Positions 48,473-57,737 are shown, counted from the first letter of the stretch. The stretch is 64,000 nt of DNA from Pseudomonadota bacterium (GCA_023426545.1 JAFAAN010000044.1:15179-79178), one strand, 5' to 3'. Translations and numbers: made by a program. Notes: generated from the letters alone by a model not told the origin.

Positions 48473-50842
48473 TCATGGCTGGTAGGTGAAGTTGCAGCCC
48501 CCGGCGTATTCCTGGATGACGCCGCCATCCTCGTCCGGCGTCGTCCCGCCGTCCCGCACCGGCGGACACGACACCGTCGTTCCACCGTCCACCGAGTAGC
48601 TCTGCGGGTAGTCACCGTGGCCGGTGCGCAGCGTGTAGTCGACCCGCTCGTAGTCGAGCCGCTCCGACGCCGTCACGTCCACCCGCAGGGTGCCGCCGCG
48701 GATGAAGCGCCGCTCCAGGCAGCCGCAGGCATAGGGCGCCAGGGTGACGACGGTGGAGTTGGGGCGCTCCTCCAGGTGGTAGAGCGGCTGCAAGCTGCTG
48801 GTGCCCGCGTTGGAGGGCGTGTGCCAGGCCCGCAGCGCATCCGAGCGGTAGCCCAGCGTCAGGGGCCCCCGGTTGCCGGTGCGCACCGGCGCGCAGGTGC
48901 CGCTGTCCATCACATCCCCGTCACAGAAGGTGAGGTCCAGCGCCAGCCCGTGCGGCGTGCCGCCGTCGGCCAGCTTCTGCACCTCCCACTGGAGCAGCCA
49001 CGTCCGGTCCTCCGGCGGCGGCACCGAGGGCAGGTCGAACACGTACGAGTCCACGTCCGAGGGCACGGCGTCGTAGTCCGCCGGGCCGCGCACGCCGAGC
49101 CCGTTGACGCGGTCCATGCCGCTGCGCAGGCGGCCGTGGCCGTGGGAGAGCTGACCCTTCACGGAGAACTCGGCCGTGTCGGGCGGCGACGGGAAGGCCG
49201 TGGTGGACGCGAGCGTCCGCTGCACCGGCGCCTCCACGCCGCCGACGTAGCGCGACACCTCGTCCGCGTCCTCCGCGTCCCAGCTCACCTCCAGGCGATA
49301 ATCCCTGTCATCCGTCCACGAGCCGTTGTCCTGGACCAGGAAGTAGTACTGCAGCCCGGCGGAATGGGCCGGGACGGGGATGACGCCCCGGAAGTTGCTC
49401 AGCGCGGTGAAGCGCGGGTTGCTCACCACCTCCTCGCGCGACGAGTGCACGCACATGGGCGCGGGCAGGTCCGTTCGCCGGCAGAAGCGGTCCACCAGCC
49501 CCCGCGCGTCGGGGTTCTCCGCGAAGTCCCGGGGGCACACCTCGGCCTTGGTGGCGCAGTTCTCCCGCCACTCATTGAGGTTGCCGCCGGTGGACACCAG
49601 GGTGAACACGTACACCACGCGCGCGGGCGTCTCGGGCAGCGGCGGGAAGCGCCCCCCCGTATCCAGGGGCACCAGCCGGTAGCGCAGCAGCGTGGGGACG
49701 CCGTACGCGGGGAGGCGGACCGAATACCAGTCCCGGTCCGGGACGTAACCCAGGCGGCCGGTGAAGGACGTGGAGGCGCCGGGACCTCCGGGCGTGGCCG
49801 CCTCGAAGCTGCGCGACGTGGCCTCCTGCGCCCGGTCGTTCCCGGTCGCGGTGCGGTCCTGCGGGTCCTCCTCCTCCAGCACGCGCACCTCTACCTCGTA
49901 GCGCTGCCGGAGGTCGCCCTGGGCCGTGTCCCGGTCATTGGCGCCGCGGTAGCCCTTCACCACCAGCGTCCAGCGCCCCGCGTGCTCCGCCTTGACCTTG
50001 CGCGCGGTGGCCAGCTCGCCACCGCGCACCTGCAGCGGCACCACGCCCTCGTCCTCCTTCTCCGTGAAGCCGTCGCGCCACAGCTCATAGGACAGGCGCC
50101 AGTTCGGCACGAAGTCCAGGTCGGGCGCGCTGACCCGCACGTAGGCCACCTTCCCCGCCTCCAGGTCGAAGGCGAAGTGGTCCACGTCGTTGTCGGTGGC
50201 CAGGTAGCCGGTGGCCGCGCCCATCAGCATCTCCCCGGACTGCGTCAGCACCAGCGGCGTGGCCGTCGCCGGCGTGTCGTTGGGCTCCTGCTCGTCCGGG
50301 TTCTGGTCGATACGCACCGTCAAGCGGTACTTGTTGCGCGCGTCGAAGTTGGGCCGCAAGGGATTGTCCGGCGCGTCCTGCACCAGCACCAGCAGCGTCT
50401 GTCCGCCCATCCCATCGCGCAGCGGCAGCACGATGTCCACCGGACGCGGCATGCCCTGGCCGTGCTTGTCCTCCTTCTTCACCAGCGCGCCCTCCTGGCC
50501 GTTGGGCAACGTCCCCAGCACGGTGATGGACAGGTTCACGGCGGTGCTGGACGCCAGGTACGTCCCGTTGACGTTCAGCAGCGTGCGCGCGCTGGTGCCC
50601 GGCGGCAGGACGATGCGGTACCAGTCCTGGTCCCCGCCCCGGGGCTCGGCCTCCAGCGCCAGGAGGCGTTCGAGCGGCTCGCCCGGCTTCAGCTCGCACT
50701 CGGGCCGCGTCAGCGCCTCCTCGCGCGAGTTGCACAGGTCCTCCACCACGGTGGTGCCCGCATCCGGCGCCTCGCCTCCTCCAGACGAGCAGGCGGCGAG
50801 GACGAGCAACGTGAGCGGCAGCAGGCGGACGTACATGGGCAT
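48473..50842 (-). CDS. Large lipoprotein with repeated PPC-like beta-sandwich segments
   Basis: A 789-residue lipoprotein, last gene of the five-gene VWA/calcium-repeat operon. The lipobox LAAC follows a 16-residue signal. At least four segments share a pre-peptidase-C-terminal-like core, seen as QDWYRIVLPPGTSAR, NDVDHFAFDLEAGKVAYV, DRDWYSVRLPAYGV and SDVDSYVFDLPSV. The first ATG with a weak GAGAA is used (50842); a TTG overlapping the upstream stop (TTGA) at 50857 is an alternative that would make a coupled start. Probably on the cell surface; function unknown. Confidence 0.78.
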   Translation of the reverse strand: MPMYVRLLPLTLLVLAACSSGGGEAPDAGTTVVEDLCNSREEALTRPECELKPGEPLERLLALEAEPRGGDQDWYRIVLPPGTSARTLLNVNGTYLASSTAVNLSITVLGTLPNGQEGALVKKEDKHGQGMPRPVDIVLPLRDGMGGQTLLVLVQDAPDNPLRPNFDARNKYRLTVRIDQNPDEQEPNDTPATATPLVLTQSGEMLMGAATGYLATDNDVDHFAFDLEAGKVAYVRVSAPDLDFVPNWRLSYELWRDGFTEKEDEGVVPLQVRGGELATARKVKAEHAGRWTLVVKGYRGANDRDTAQGDLRQRYEVEVRVLEEEDPQDRTATGNDRAQEATSRSFEAATPGGPGASTSFTGRLGYVPDRDWYSVRLPAYGVPTLLRYRLVPLDTGGRFPPLPETPARVVYVFTLVSTGGNLNEWRENCATKAEVCPRDFAENPDARGLVDRFCRRTDLPAPMCVHSSREEVVSNPRFTALSNFRGVIPVPAHSAGLQYYFLVQDNGSWTDDRDYRLEVSWDAEDADEVSRYVGGVEAPVQRTLASTTAFPSPPDTAEFSVKGQLSHGHGRLRSGMDRVNGLGVRGPADYDAVPSDVDSYVFDLPSVPPPEDRTWLLQWEVQKLADGGTPHGLALDLTFCDGDVMDSGTCAPVRTGNRGPLTLGYRSDALRAWHTPSNAGTSSLQPLYHLEERPNSTVVTLAPYACGCLERRFIRGGTLRVDVTASERLDYERVDYTLRTGHGDYPQSYSVDGGTTVSCPPVRDGGTTPDEDGGVIQEYAGGCNFTYQP

Positions 50843-50853
50843 GGCGTCGGTTC

Positions 50854-52602
50854 TCAAGGCGTCTGGGACAGGTCGTCGGGGCGCCCGGGGCAGCCGTCGA
50901 CGAACTGCTCGGGCTCCACGCGGATGATGCCGTCGGCGGGGGACTTGATGCCGCCCACCGGGTAGCGCACGTCATTCACGCGGTAGGTGCGGACAATCGT
51001 CCGGGCGGTGGGGTCGTCTCCGGGCACCATGGCCACGGACATCGAGATGTCGTTGTACCCGGCCCCGCGCTGCACCACGCCCGCGTCGTCCGCCGACGCC
51101 AGGGTGGGCGCCAGCAGGACGTTCTCCACGCGGAAGCGGTAGCACTGGCGGCCCAGCGCGTCGGGCGGGCCGTCCGCCTCGAAGGCATAGCGGTAGCCAT
51201 TGGCGGCCAGCTCGGCGGTGTCCACCTCCAGCGGCCGGGTGTGCATCCGCAGCTCCACCCGGTTCGTCAGCCCGTCGTTGTCCGGGTCCTCGTCCAGGTC
51301 GTTGCTGGAGCCCTGGGTGCCGCCCAGCCACTCCATGCCGTCCGGCACGCCGTCGCGGTCGCTGTCCGCGAGCGTCGCGTTGGTGCCGATGAACTGCTCG
51401 TCACAGTCCAGCAGGCCGTCACAGTCCGAGTCCACGCCGCGCAGCGCGGGCGGGCAGCCCGGGTCCAACCCGCCCCCGTCCTCCAGCGCCACCTGCGTGG
51501 GGTTGAAGTCCACGCCGCGCTCGCGGAAGTACACCTCCACGCCGTCGCTGAAGCCGTCGCCGTCCGTGTCCACCTTGTGCGGGTCCGTGCCCAGCTCCAG
51601 CTCGCGCGCGTCCGTCAGGCCGTCCCCGTCCGAGTCCGCCTCTCCCACCGGGCTGCCCGGCGGCGCGGAGAAGTTGAAGGCAATCATCTCCTTCACGATG
51701 AAGGAGCGGCGCACCTGGCCGAAGGTGAAGTCCAGGAAGTTGATGGGCTCGTTGTTGCGGAAGTCGCGGAAGTTGCCGCCGCCCAGCGTGGCCATCTGCT
51801 CCAGGCGGTCCGCGTTCTGGTTGATGATGAGCAGCGGGCATCCCCCATCCCCCGTCAGGTCGCACACCGAGGACACCGGCTGCGTCGGGTTGAAGACATG
51901 CACGGTGTTGACGCGCACGTCCTCCACCAGGTCGCGCAGCTGGCGGATGCGCACCACCGCGTCGCCGCGGAGCAGCTCGTCGTCCTGGTCGTTGGTGGGC
52001 TTGCCGTCCGACAGGAAGATGACGGCGTAGCGCGCCTGCGCCAGGGCCTGCGGGCCGCCCGGGTCCAGCCGGCTGCGGGCGATGTCCGTGTTGATGAGCG
52101 AGTAGATGTCCGACAGCGGCTTGACGAAGTCCGTCGAGTCGCGGTTCGGCGAGGTGTCGGGGTTGCGGAAGGTGAGGAGCTGCTCGGAGAGGCGCCGGAG
52201 CGCGGCGTCGTCCAGGGACGACACCTGCACGAAGCCGTCCTGGGGCGGGTTGCCCGGCTGCTGCGTGAGGAAGGCCGTGGTGCTGCCCGCGAAGAGCATC
52301 ACCGCCAGGTGCACCTCCGGGTCCCGGGGCAGGTTCTGGATGAGGTCCACCAACGCGGTGGCGCGCACGCCGTCCGGGTCGCTCACGCGCATGGACTGCG
52401 AGGCGTCCATGGCGACGACGAGCTTGATGGGCCGCACCACCTCGTTGCTGCCCACCGTGCAGAAGCGGCCCTCCAGCGTCACCGCCCGGTCCACCGGCAC
52501 GTCCGTGTCACGGCGCGGGTCGTACAGGTATGAATCCGTACAGGCCATGACCAGCGCCACCGCGACGACGGCGCCCGCCAGCACTCGCACCGCGCGGCTC
52601 AC
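50854..52602 (-). CDS. VWA-TSP3 lipoprotein, paralogue B
   Basis: A 582-residue lipoprotein. Lipobox VMAC with lipid Cys21, N-block (DRAVTLEGRFC), VWA domain with intact MIDAS start Asp66-Ala-Ser-Gln-Ser (DASQSM). Five thrombospondin-type-3-like acidic motifs follow (e.g. DSDGDGLTDARELE, DTDGDGFSDGVEV, DSDRDGVPDGMEW), then a C-terminal domain shared with the two other paralogues (NGYRYAFE, QCYRFRVENVLLAPT, EPEQFVDGC). It starts in a GTGA overlap with paralogue A. It would bind Mg/Ca ions and an unknown partner at the surface. Confidence 0.85.
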   Translation of the reverse strand: MSRAVRVLAGAVVAVALVMACTDSYLYDPRRDTDVPVDRAVTLEGRFCTVGSNEVVRPIKLVVAMDASQSMRVSDPDGVRATALVDLIQNLPRDPEVHLAVMLFAGSTTAFLTQQPGNPPQDGFVQVSSLDDAALRRLSEQLLTFRNPDTSPNRDSTDFVKPLSDIYSLINTDIARSRLDPGGPQALAQARYAVIFLSDGKPTNDQDDELLRGDAVVRIRQLRDLVEDVRVNTVHVFNPTQPVSSVCDLTGDGGCPLLIINQNADRLEQMATLGGGNFRDFRNNEPINFLDFTFGQVRRSFIVKEMIAFNFSAPPGSPVGEADSDGDGLTDARELELGTDPHKVDTDGDGFSDGVEVYFRERGVDFNPTQVALEDGGGLDPGCPPALRGVDSDCDGLLDCDEQFIGTNATLADSDRDGVPDGMEWLGGTQGSSNDLDEDPDNDGLTNRVELRMHTRPLEVDTAELAANGYRYAFEADGPPDALGRQCYRFRVENVLLAPTLASADDAGVVQRGAGYNDISMSVAMVPGDDPTARTIVRTYRVNDVRYPVGGIKSPADGIIRVEPEQFVDGCPGRPDDLSQTP

Positions 52603-54578
52603 GGGGTGACGCTCCCCGAGGGCGGGATTCCGACACAGTCGTTCTGGTTGTTCCACGGATTGCTCAAGCGGTCGGGCCGGCGGAAGTCCGAGTCCTGCAG
52701 CGCCAGCTCCGGCCCCAGCGGGACGCGCACGCTGGGCGGTGCGTACTGGGCCCAGGCGCAGGCGGCGCGCCAGACGCCGTAGTCCGTGCTCACGCCGCTC
52801 TCGGGGGCCTCGGCGAACCACACCTTGAAGAGGTTGTAGCCCTGCTTCACGCCCGCCCGGTCCGGCGGCGTGACGAGCTGCAGGTTGGACACGGTGAAGT
52901 CGTAGCAGATGCTGCCGTCGGGACGGACCTCCGCGATGCGCGTCTCGTACTGGTAGCCGAAGCGCTCGAAGAAGGCCTTGTCGCGGCGCGTGGGGTCGCT
53001 GCCCGCGCGCAGCTCCAGGGCGTCCGGAATGCCATCACCGTCCGTGTCCAGGCCCGCCACGCTGTTCTCCAGCGGGTTCAGCCCCCAGCGCGCCTCCATG
53101 CCGTCCGGCACGCCGTCACCGTCGCTGTCGACGATGCCGGTGCGCGTGCGCAGGAAGTCCTCGGCGAACTGGGACAGGCCGTCACCGTCCGTGTCGCGGC
53201 AGACGCAGTTGGGGGTGAGCGGCGAGGCCGGGTTGCACCCGCGCGCGTCCAGGTCATTGGCCGCCCGGAAGCCCTGGTCCTCTCGGCGGTACTCGAAGCC
53301 GTCATCCAGGCAGTCCCCGTCGCTGTCCGCCACGAAGGGGTTGGTCTTCAGCGTGAAGCCGTTGTCGATGGAGTCCGGCACCCCGTCCCCGTCGCTGTCC
53401 AGCACGCGGCCGGTGTCGCCTGGCAGGGAGCTGAGCGCCTCCACCATCAGCGTCTTCATCACGTTGCGCGACGCGAACGACGAGTAGTCCAGCGCGCCCA
53501 GGCCGAGGTTGGAGATCTCCGCCGTGTCGTTGAACTCCTGGTACACGCCGTTGCCAATCTCCGCGAAGCGCCGCAGCAGCCACGCGGCCACCTTCTTCGC
53601 CGCCTCCGGGTAGCGCGCCGGCGCCACGCCCGGGTACACGCCGTAGATGTCCTGGCAGATGGGGCCACACGCCCGCACCGCCTCCTGGTTGAAGAGCAGC
53701 ACCGTGTGCATGCGCACGTCGCCCACGTTGTGCTGGTCCTTCAGCTCCATCAGCCGCCGCACGTAGCTGAAGAGCTGGTAGTTCTGGTTGCGGTCCGTCC
53801 CCACCTCGAAGCCATCAATCTGGTCCGAGGTGTTGGTGAGGTTGCAGAAATCGGTCAGCGAGTCCGCCCACGTCAGGTCCGGGTTGTCCGGGTCGGCGTA
53901 GACGCTGAGGTTGTCGGAGGCCGAGCAGCGCGGATACGGCGTGCCGTCGGTGAGGAAGACGACGACGTAGCGGGTGCGCGGCAGCAGCTCCGGGTTCGAC
54001 TGGGCCACCGCGTTGATGTCGCTGGAGATGAGGCTGTACGCGTAGGACAGGGCGCCCTGGTAGTCGGTGCCCTTGCCGAGCTGGCTCTGCAGCCCCTCGA
54101 TGTAGTTGTCGATGTTGTTGTCCGGCCGGGCGAAGCGGTCCCCCGTCGTGGTGGGCGGCCACACGTTGCGCACGTTGGTCTCGAAGGGGGCGACGGACAC
54201 CTGCACGTTGCCGCCCTGCGCGTTGACGGCCCGGAACTGCCGCACCAGCCGCTTGAGGGCGCGCACGCGGGCAGGCTCGGTGACGCCCTCCGGGATGATG
54301 TCCAGCACCTCGCGGCGCTGGCAGAAGCCGCTGTCCGCCTGCGAGCCCGGCGGGTCGGAGACGCACATGCTGCCCGACTCGTCGATGACCACCACCACCT
54401 TCACCGGGAAGCCGGAGGGGTTGGGCGGGCGCGTACAGACGCGGCCCTGCAGCGTGAGCCGATCATCGAGGTTGGAGAGCGCATCCGTCCGCGACTCGAG
54501 CATGGCGTCCGAACAGGACCACAGGCCCGAGGCCAGGAGGCCCGCCGCGAGCAGCGAGGTACGAACGAGGCGGCGCAT
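52599..54578 (-). CDS. VWA-TSP3 lipoprotein, paralogue A
   Basis: A 659-residue lipoprotein: signal ending LWSC (Cys22), N-block DDRLTLQGRVC, VWA domain with canonical MIDAS IDESGSM (Asp66), five TSP3-like motifs (DSDGDGVPDSIDNG, DTDGDGLSQFAED, DSDGDGVPDGMEA, DTDGDGIPDALEL and DSDGDCLDDGFEY) and the shared C-terminal domain (FGYQYETR, SICYDFTVSNLQLVTP). A tail of about 40 residues is added after it. A strong AGGAGG lies upstream of the ATG at 54578. It is likely a calcium-stabilised adhesin or receptor anchored by lipid. Confidence 0.87.
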   Translation of the reverse strand: MRRLVRTSLLAAGLLASGLWSCSDAMLESRTDALSNLDDRLTLQGRVCTRPPNPSGFPVKVVVVIDESGSMCVSDPPGSQADSGFCQRREVLDIIPEGVTEPARVRALKRLVRQFRAVNAQGGNVQVSVAPFETNVRNVWPPTTTGDRFARPDNNIDNYIEGLQSQLGKGTDYQGALSYAYSLISSDINAVAQSNPELLPRTRYVVVFLTDGTPYPRCSASDNLSVYADPDNPDLTWADSLTDFCNLTNTSDQIDGFEVGTDRNQNYQLFSYVRRLMELKDQHNVGDVRMHTVLLFNQEAVRACGPICQDIYGVYPGVAPARYPEAAKKVAAWLLRRFAEIGNGVYQEFNDTAEISNLGLGALDYSSFASRNVMKTLMVEALSSLPGDTGRVLDSDGDGVPDSIDNGFTLKTNPFVADSDGDCLDDGFEYRREDQGFRAANDLDARGCNPASPLTPNCVCRDTDGDGLSQFAEDFLRTRTGIVDSDGDGVPDGMEARWGLNPLENSVAGLDTDGDGIPDALELRAGSDPTRRDKAFFERFGYQYETRIAEVRPDGSICYDFTVSNLQLVTPPDRAGVKQGYNLFKVWFAEAPESGVSTDYGVWRAACAWAQYAPPSVRVPLGPELALQDSDFRRPDRLSNPWNNQNDCVGIPPSGSVTP

Positions 54579-54611
54579 GCGGAAGGGACCTCCTGGCGGG
54601 GGACGACGAGG

Positions 54612-55943
54612 TTACTGCTGCTGGCGCCGGCGGCGCATCATCAGGCTGAGCAGCGCGGCGCCCAGCGCGGCGGCGCTGAAGCCCGCGGGGACCGAGCTGC
54701 AGCTCCAGCCGCTACCGGACTCATCCCCCACGAGCACCGTGAGGGTGGAGGTGGACATGCGCTGGTCGGGGAAGACGCGGTCGGAGAAGGCCAGGCGCGC
54801 CGTCAGCTGGAGCTGGTACTCGCCCTTCTTGTCCGGGACGAAGGTGGGCACGCTGCCGTCGAGGTACATGTACTGCCAGTCGCGGCTGAGCGTCACCGCG
54901 CCCTTGGGGCGCTCCACCACCGCGGCGGAGCCGGACGGGCGCTTCACCACCGCCCACTCGTACTCCATGGCCGCGCCGTTGCGGTTGGCGAACAGCGGCG
55001 GGCGGATGGCGACGCCGGCCTTGTCCGTCCTGAAGAGCCCTCCGGCGCTGACCGTGAAGGGCGCCTTCGGGTCCAGGCAGTCGTCCGGGCGCTCCGGGTT
55101 GACCACCAGGCAGTAGTGCGTGTCGCAGGCGTCGCCGATGCCGTCGCGGTCTTCGTCCGCCTGGTCCCGGTTGGGGACGGAGGGGCAGTTGTCCTGCGCG
55201 TTGAGCACGCTGTCGCCGTCGATATCGAAGTCGCAGGCGTCGCCCACGCCGTCGCCGTCCGTGTCCCGCTGGTCCGGGTTGGGCACGCCCGGGCAGTTGT
55301 CGCTGCTGTCGGAGATGTTGTCCTCGTCCGCGTCCACGCGGCACAGATGGGCTTCCTCCGGCTTGATCACCTGGTCCGGGTTGTAGACGCGGGGGCAGTT
55401 GTCCTCGCCGTCCAGCACGCCGTCGCCGTCGTCGTCGAGGTCGCAGACGTCGCCCAGGCCGTCACCGTCCAGGTCGGACTGGTCCGCGTTGGGCACCAGC
55501 GGGCAGTTGTCCGCCTCGTTGGGAATGCCGTCGTTGTCCTGGTCCGGGTCGCAGTCGTCGCCGATGCCGTCGCCGTCCGCGTCGCGCTGCTGGAAGTTGG
55601 AGAGCGTCGGGCAGTTGTCACACGCGTTGCCCACGCCGTCGCCGTCGTCGTCCGCCTGGTCGCGGTTGGAGACGAAGGGACAGTTGTCGCGGTCGTCCGC
55701 GCGGCCGTCACCATCGGCGTCGTCCGTGTACGACAGGGTGTCGCCGTCGTCCGTGTAGTTCACCCACACGCTGCCGCCCCCGCCGCAGCCACCGCCGCCG
55801 CCCTCCTCCAGGGGCATGCCGCACCGGTCCCCCAGGCACTCCGGGTTGTCTGGATTGTTGGTGGACTGAGCCAGGGCCCCGCTGGGGCCGAGGACGAGGG
55901 CGGCCCCCAGCGTGAGGGCCGTGGCGAGACGAGCGCGTGTCAT
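54612..55943 (-). CDS. TSP3-repeat protein with MYXO-CTERM-like sorting tail
   Basis: A 443-residue exported protein: signal cleaved after ALAQ (residue about 26). A Gly/Cys-rich stretch (GGGGGCGGGG) leads to about eight thrombospondin-type-3 repeats of the classic form (DADGDGRADDRDNCP, DTDGDGVGDACD), then a beta-sandwich (YEWAVVKRPSG, YQLQLTARLAF). It ends with a Cys motif GWSCSSVP, a hydrophobic helix and RRRR, the MYXO-CTERM pattern processed by myxosortase for surface anchoring. AAGGAG lies six bases before the ATG at 55943. It sits between VWA paralogues C and A. Confidence 0.87.
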   Translation of the reverse strand: MTRARLATALTLGAALVLGPSGALAQSTNNPDNPECLGDRCGMPLEEGGGGGCGGGGSVWVNYTDDGDTLSYTDDADGDGRADDRDNCPFVSNRDQADDDGDGVGNACDNCPTLSNFQQRDADGDGIGDDCDPDQDNDGIPNEADNCPLVPNADQSDLDGDGLGDVCDLDDDGDGVLDGEDNCPRVYNPDQVIKPEEAHLCRVDADEDNISDSSDNCPGVPNPDQRDTDGDGVGDACDFDIDGDSVLNAQDNCPSVPNRDQADEDRDGIGDACDTHYCLVVNPERPDDCLDPKAPFTVSAGGLFRTDKAGVAIRPPLFANRNGAAMEYEWAVVKRPSGSAAVVERPKGAVTLSRDWQYMYLDGSVPTFVPDKKGEYQLQLTARLAFSDRVFPDQRMSTSTLTVLVGDESGSGWSCSSVPAGFSAAALGAALLSLMMRRRRQQQ

Positions 55944-56110
55944 GGTGACTCCTTTCAACACCGGCCGCCTAGCAAGGAACGATCCGTACCGAACACTTGG
56001 AGAAGCCCTGGAATCTCAGTGGGTTGGCCACGTCAGAAGGTGTGTCGAGCCCAGGGTGTGGAGGGGACTCCCCAGCCGAGTCGAGGGGTAGACCCCACAT
56101 CCCAGGCCCC

Positions 56111-57703
56111 TCAGGTCCCGGGGATGAAGGTGTCCGGGTCCAGGGGAATGATGCCCGCAGGCAGGCGGCCTCCCTGCTCGCTGTATTGGATTTCCTGGAT
56201 GAGGAGCGAGCCGATGCCCGCCCCTCGTGGATCATTGTCCCGGCCGGCCTGGAGGTAGAGGTAGACCTCGTTGGTGCCCGCCTTGATGACCTCGCCCGGG
56301 ATGAAGGGGTGGGGCCGCTCGCGGGTGGGGACGACCGTCACGTTCTCCACGCGCACCTGGTAGCAGCTGCGGCCATCCGCGGTGGGCGTGGTCTCCACCA
56401 GCTCGTAGCCGTAGCCACGCTCGCGGTGGAAGGCGAGGTCGGCGCTGAACGCGTCTCCATGCGCCTCCACCTCCGCCACGTTGGTGATGCCGTCGCGGTC
56501 CGAGTCCAGCAGGTCCTCGGGGATGAGCGGGTTGGTCATAGCGAGCGCCTCCACCAGGTCGGGCAGCCCGTCACCGTCGGTGTCGCCGATGCAGGCGTTG
56601 GTGCCCAGCACCCGCTCCTCGCAGGTGTTGAGGCGGTCGCCGTCCTCGTCCAGCGACAGGTTGCAGCCGTTGATGATGTTCGGCTGGAGCGGGTCCAGGC
56701 CCATGCGGACCTCGATGCCATCCATCAGCCCGTCCTGGTCGGTGTCCTGCCGCAGGGGGTCGGTCCCCAGCAGCTCCTCGTCGACGTCGGGGAGGCCATC
56801 CCCGTCGCTGTCGATGAGCACCTGTCCGGCGCGCACCACCACGTTGCGGTTGTAGGCGAAGAAGCGCTTGAGCTTGAGGGTGTTGGTCCGCGCGGCATAC
56901 TGGATGCTGGTGAGGGTGCCCGACAGCCCGGCCGCGTCCGTCTCCAGCGGCTCGGTGCCACCCGCGCTGGCGATGGCGGCCACGTGCTGGCGGGTGATTG
57001 GGTCCGGCGTCTCGCCGCGCACGTAGATGGGCTGCACCACCACCTCGCCCGCGCTGAACTGCGAGGCCAGGGCCTTGATTTCACCGGTGATGGCGGTGAG
57101 TTCGCACTGGCTGCACGCCGCCGTGTTGCCCAGGGCGCCGCAGCGCGTGTCCAAGCCCACGTTGAAGGCGGGGTTGGCGCAGCTCGTGTCCTGGCTGCGC
57201 ACGACGACGACGACGACGTAGCGCGTGCGCGCCACCTCGCCCCGGCAGGACGTCTGCATGTCGCCCGACAGCAGCGTCTTGGCCAGCCGCAGCGCGGCGC
57301 GGACGCTCACGGGGCCGGACTCCTGGTACGTGGCGTAGCGCGGCAGCACGGCCTGGAAGTCGGAGGCGTCGGAGAAGCGGCCCAGCAGGCCGGTGGCCAC
57401 CGTGTGGTACGCCACGAGGCCGAACTTGACGAAGGGCCCGGAGAAGCGGCTGGAGAGCGTGGACAGCGCCTCGGTGGCGAAGCCCACCACCTCACGCTCG
57501 ACGCCCTCGCCGCCCTGGAGCGCGAAGAGCACCTTGGTGGGAAACGCCTCGCCGCCCGCGAGCGGCACGCAGACGGTTCCCGCGAAGCTCGCGCGGTCCT
57601 TCCCGCCAGGGCCCCGCCCTTCGATCGCATAGAGGCCCGCGTCGGAACACGACAGCAGCAGCACGGGGATGAGGAGCCAGACGGACCGCGAGAGGGCGCG
57701 CAT
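56111..57703 (-). CDS. VWA-TSP3 lipoprotein, paralogue C (degenerate MIDAS)
   Basis: A 530-residue lipoprotein: signal with lipobox LLSC (Cys19), N-block KDRASFAGTVC, and a VWA-shaped domain in which the MIDAS start is replaced by ALQGGEG (about 61-67), so metal binding there is lost. Five TSP3-like motifs follow (DSDGDGLPDVDEE, DTDQDGLMDGIEV, DTDGDGLPDLVEA) and the shared C-terminal domain (RGYGYELV, SCYQVRVENVTVVPT, LDPDTFIPGT). First gene of the operon, with the candidate promoter 57711-57737 and no ribosome site, hence possibly leaderless. Confidence 0.83.
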   Translation of the reverse strand: MRALSRSVWLLIPVLLLSCSDAGLYAIEGRGPGGKDRASFAGTVCVPLAGGEAFPTKVLFALQGGEGVEREVVGFATEALSTLSSRFSGPFVKFGLVAYHTVATGLLGRFSDASDFQAVLPRYATYQESGPVSVRAALRLAKTLLSGDMQTSCRGEVARTRYVVVVVVRSQDTSCANPAFNVGLDTRCGALGNTAACSQCELTAITGEIKALASQFSAGEVVVQPIYVRGETPDPITRQHVAAIASAGGTEPLETDAAGLSGTLTSIQYAARTNTLKLKRFFAYNRNVVVRAGQVLIDSDGDGLPDVDEELLGTDPLRQDTDQDGLMDGIEVRMGLDPLQPNIINGCNLSLDEDGDRLNTCEERVLGTNACIGDTDGDGLPDLVEALAMTNPLIPEDLLDSDRDGITNVAEVEAHGDAFSADLAFHRERGYGYELVETTPTADGRSCYQVRVENVTVVPTRERPHPFIPGEVIKAGTNEVYLYLQAGRDNDPRGAGIGSLLIQEIQYSEQGGRLPAGIIPLDPDTFIPGT

Positions 57704-57710
57704 CAGTCTG

Positions 57711-57737
57711 ATTCTACACCTTAGGCCCCCGTGACAA
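57711..57737 (-). promoter_or_regulatory. Candidate promoter of the VWA-TSP3 operon
   Basis: Minus-strand TTGTCA (57732-57737, five of six) and TAGAAT (57711-57716, five of six) are 15 bases apart, slightly short. Transcription would start at or next to the ATG at 57703, with no room for a ribosome site. Confidence 0.5.

Noticed and set aside
48428..50965. 845-codon open frame antisense to the large lipoprotein gene
   Set aside because: Arg/Gly/Ala/His-rich shadow; the minus strand encodes a signal peptide and repeated domains.
53706..56258. 850-codon open frame antisense to the VWA/TSP3 genes
   Set aside because: Val/Gly/Arg repeats mirror the Asp/Gly calcium repeats of the real genes.
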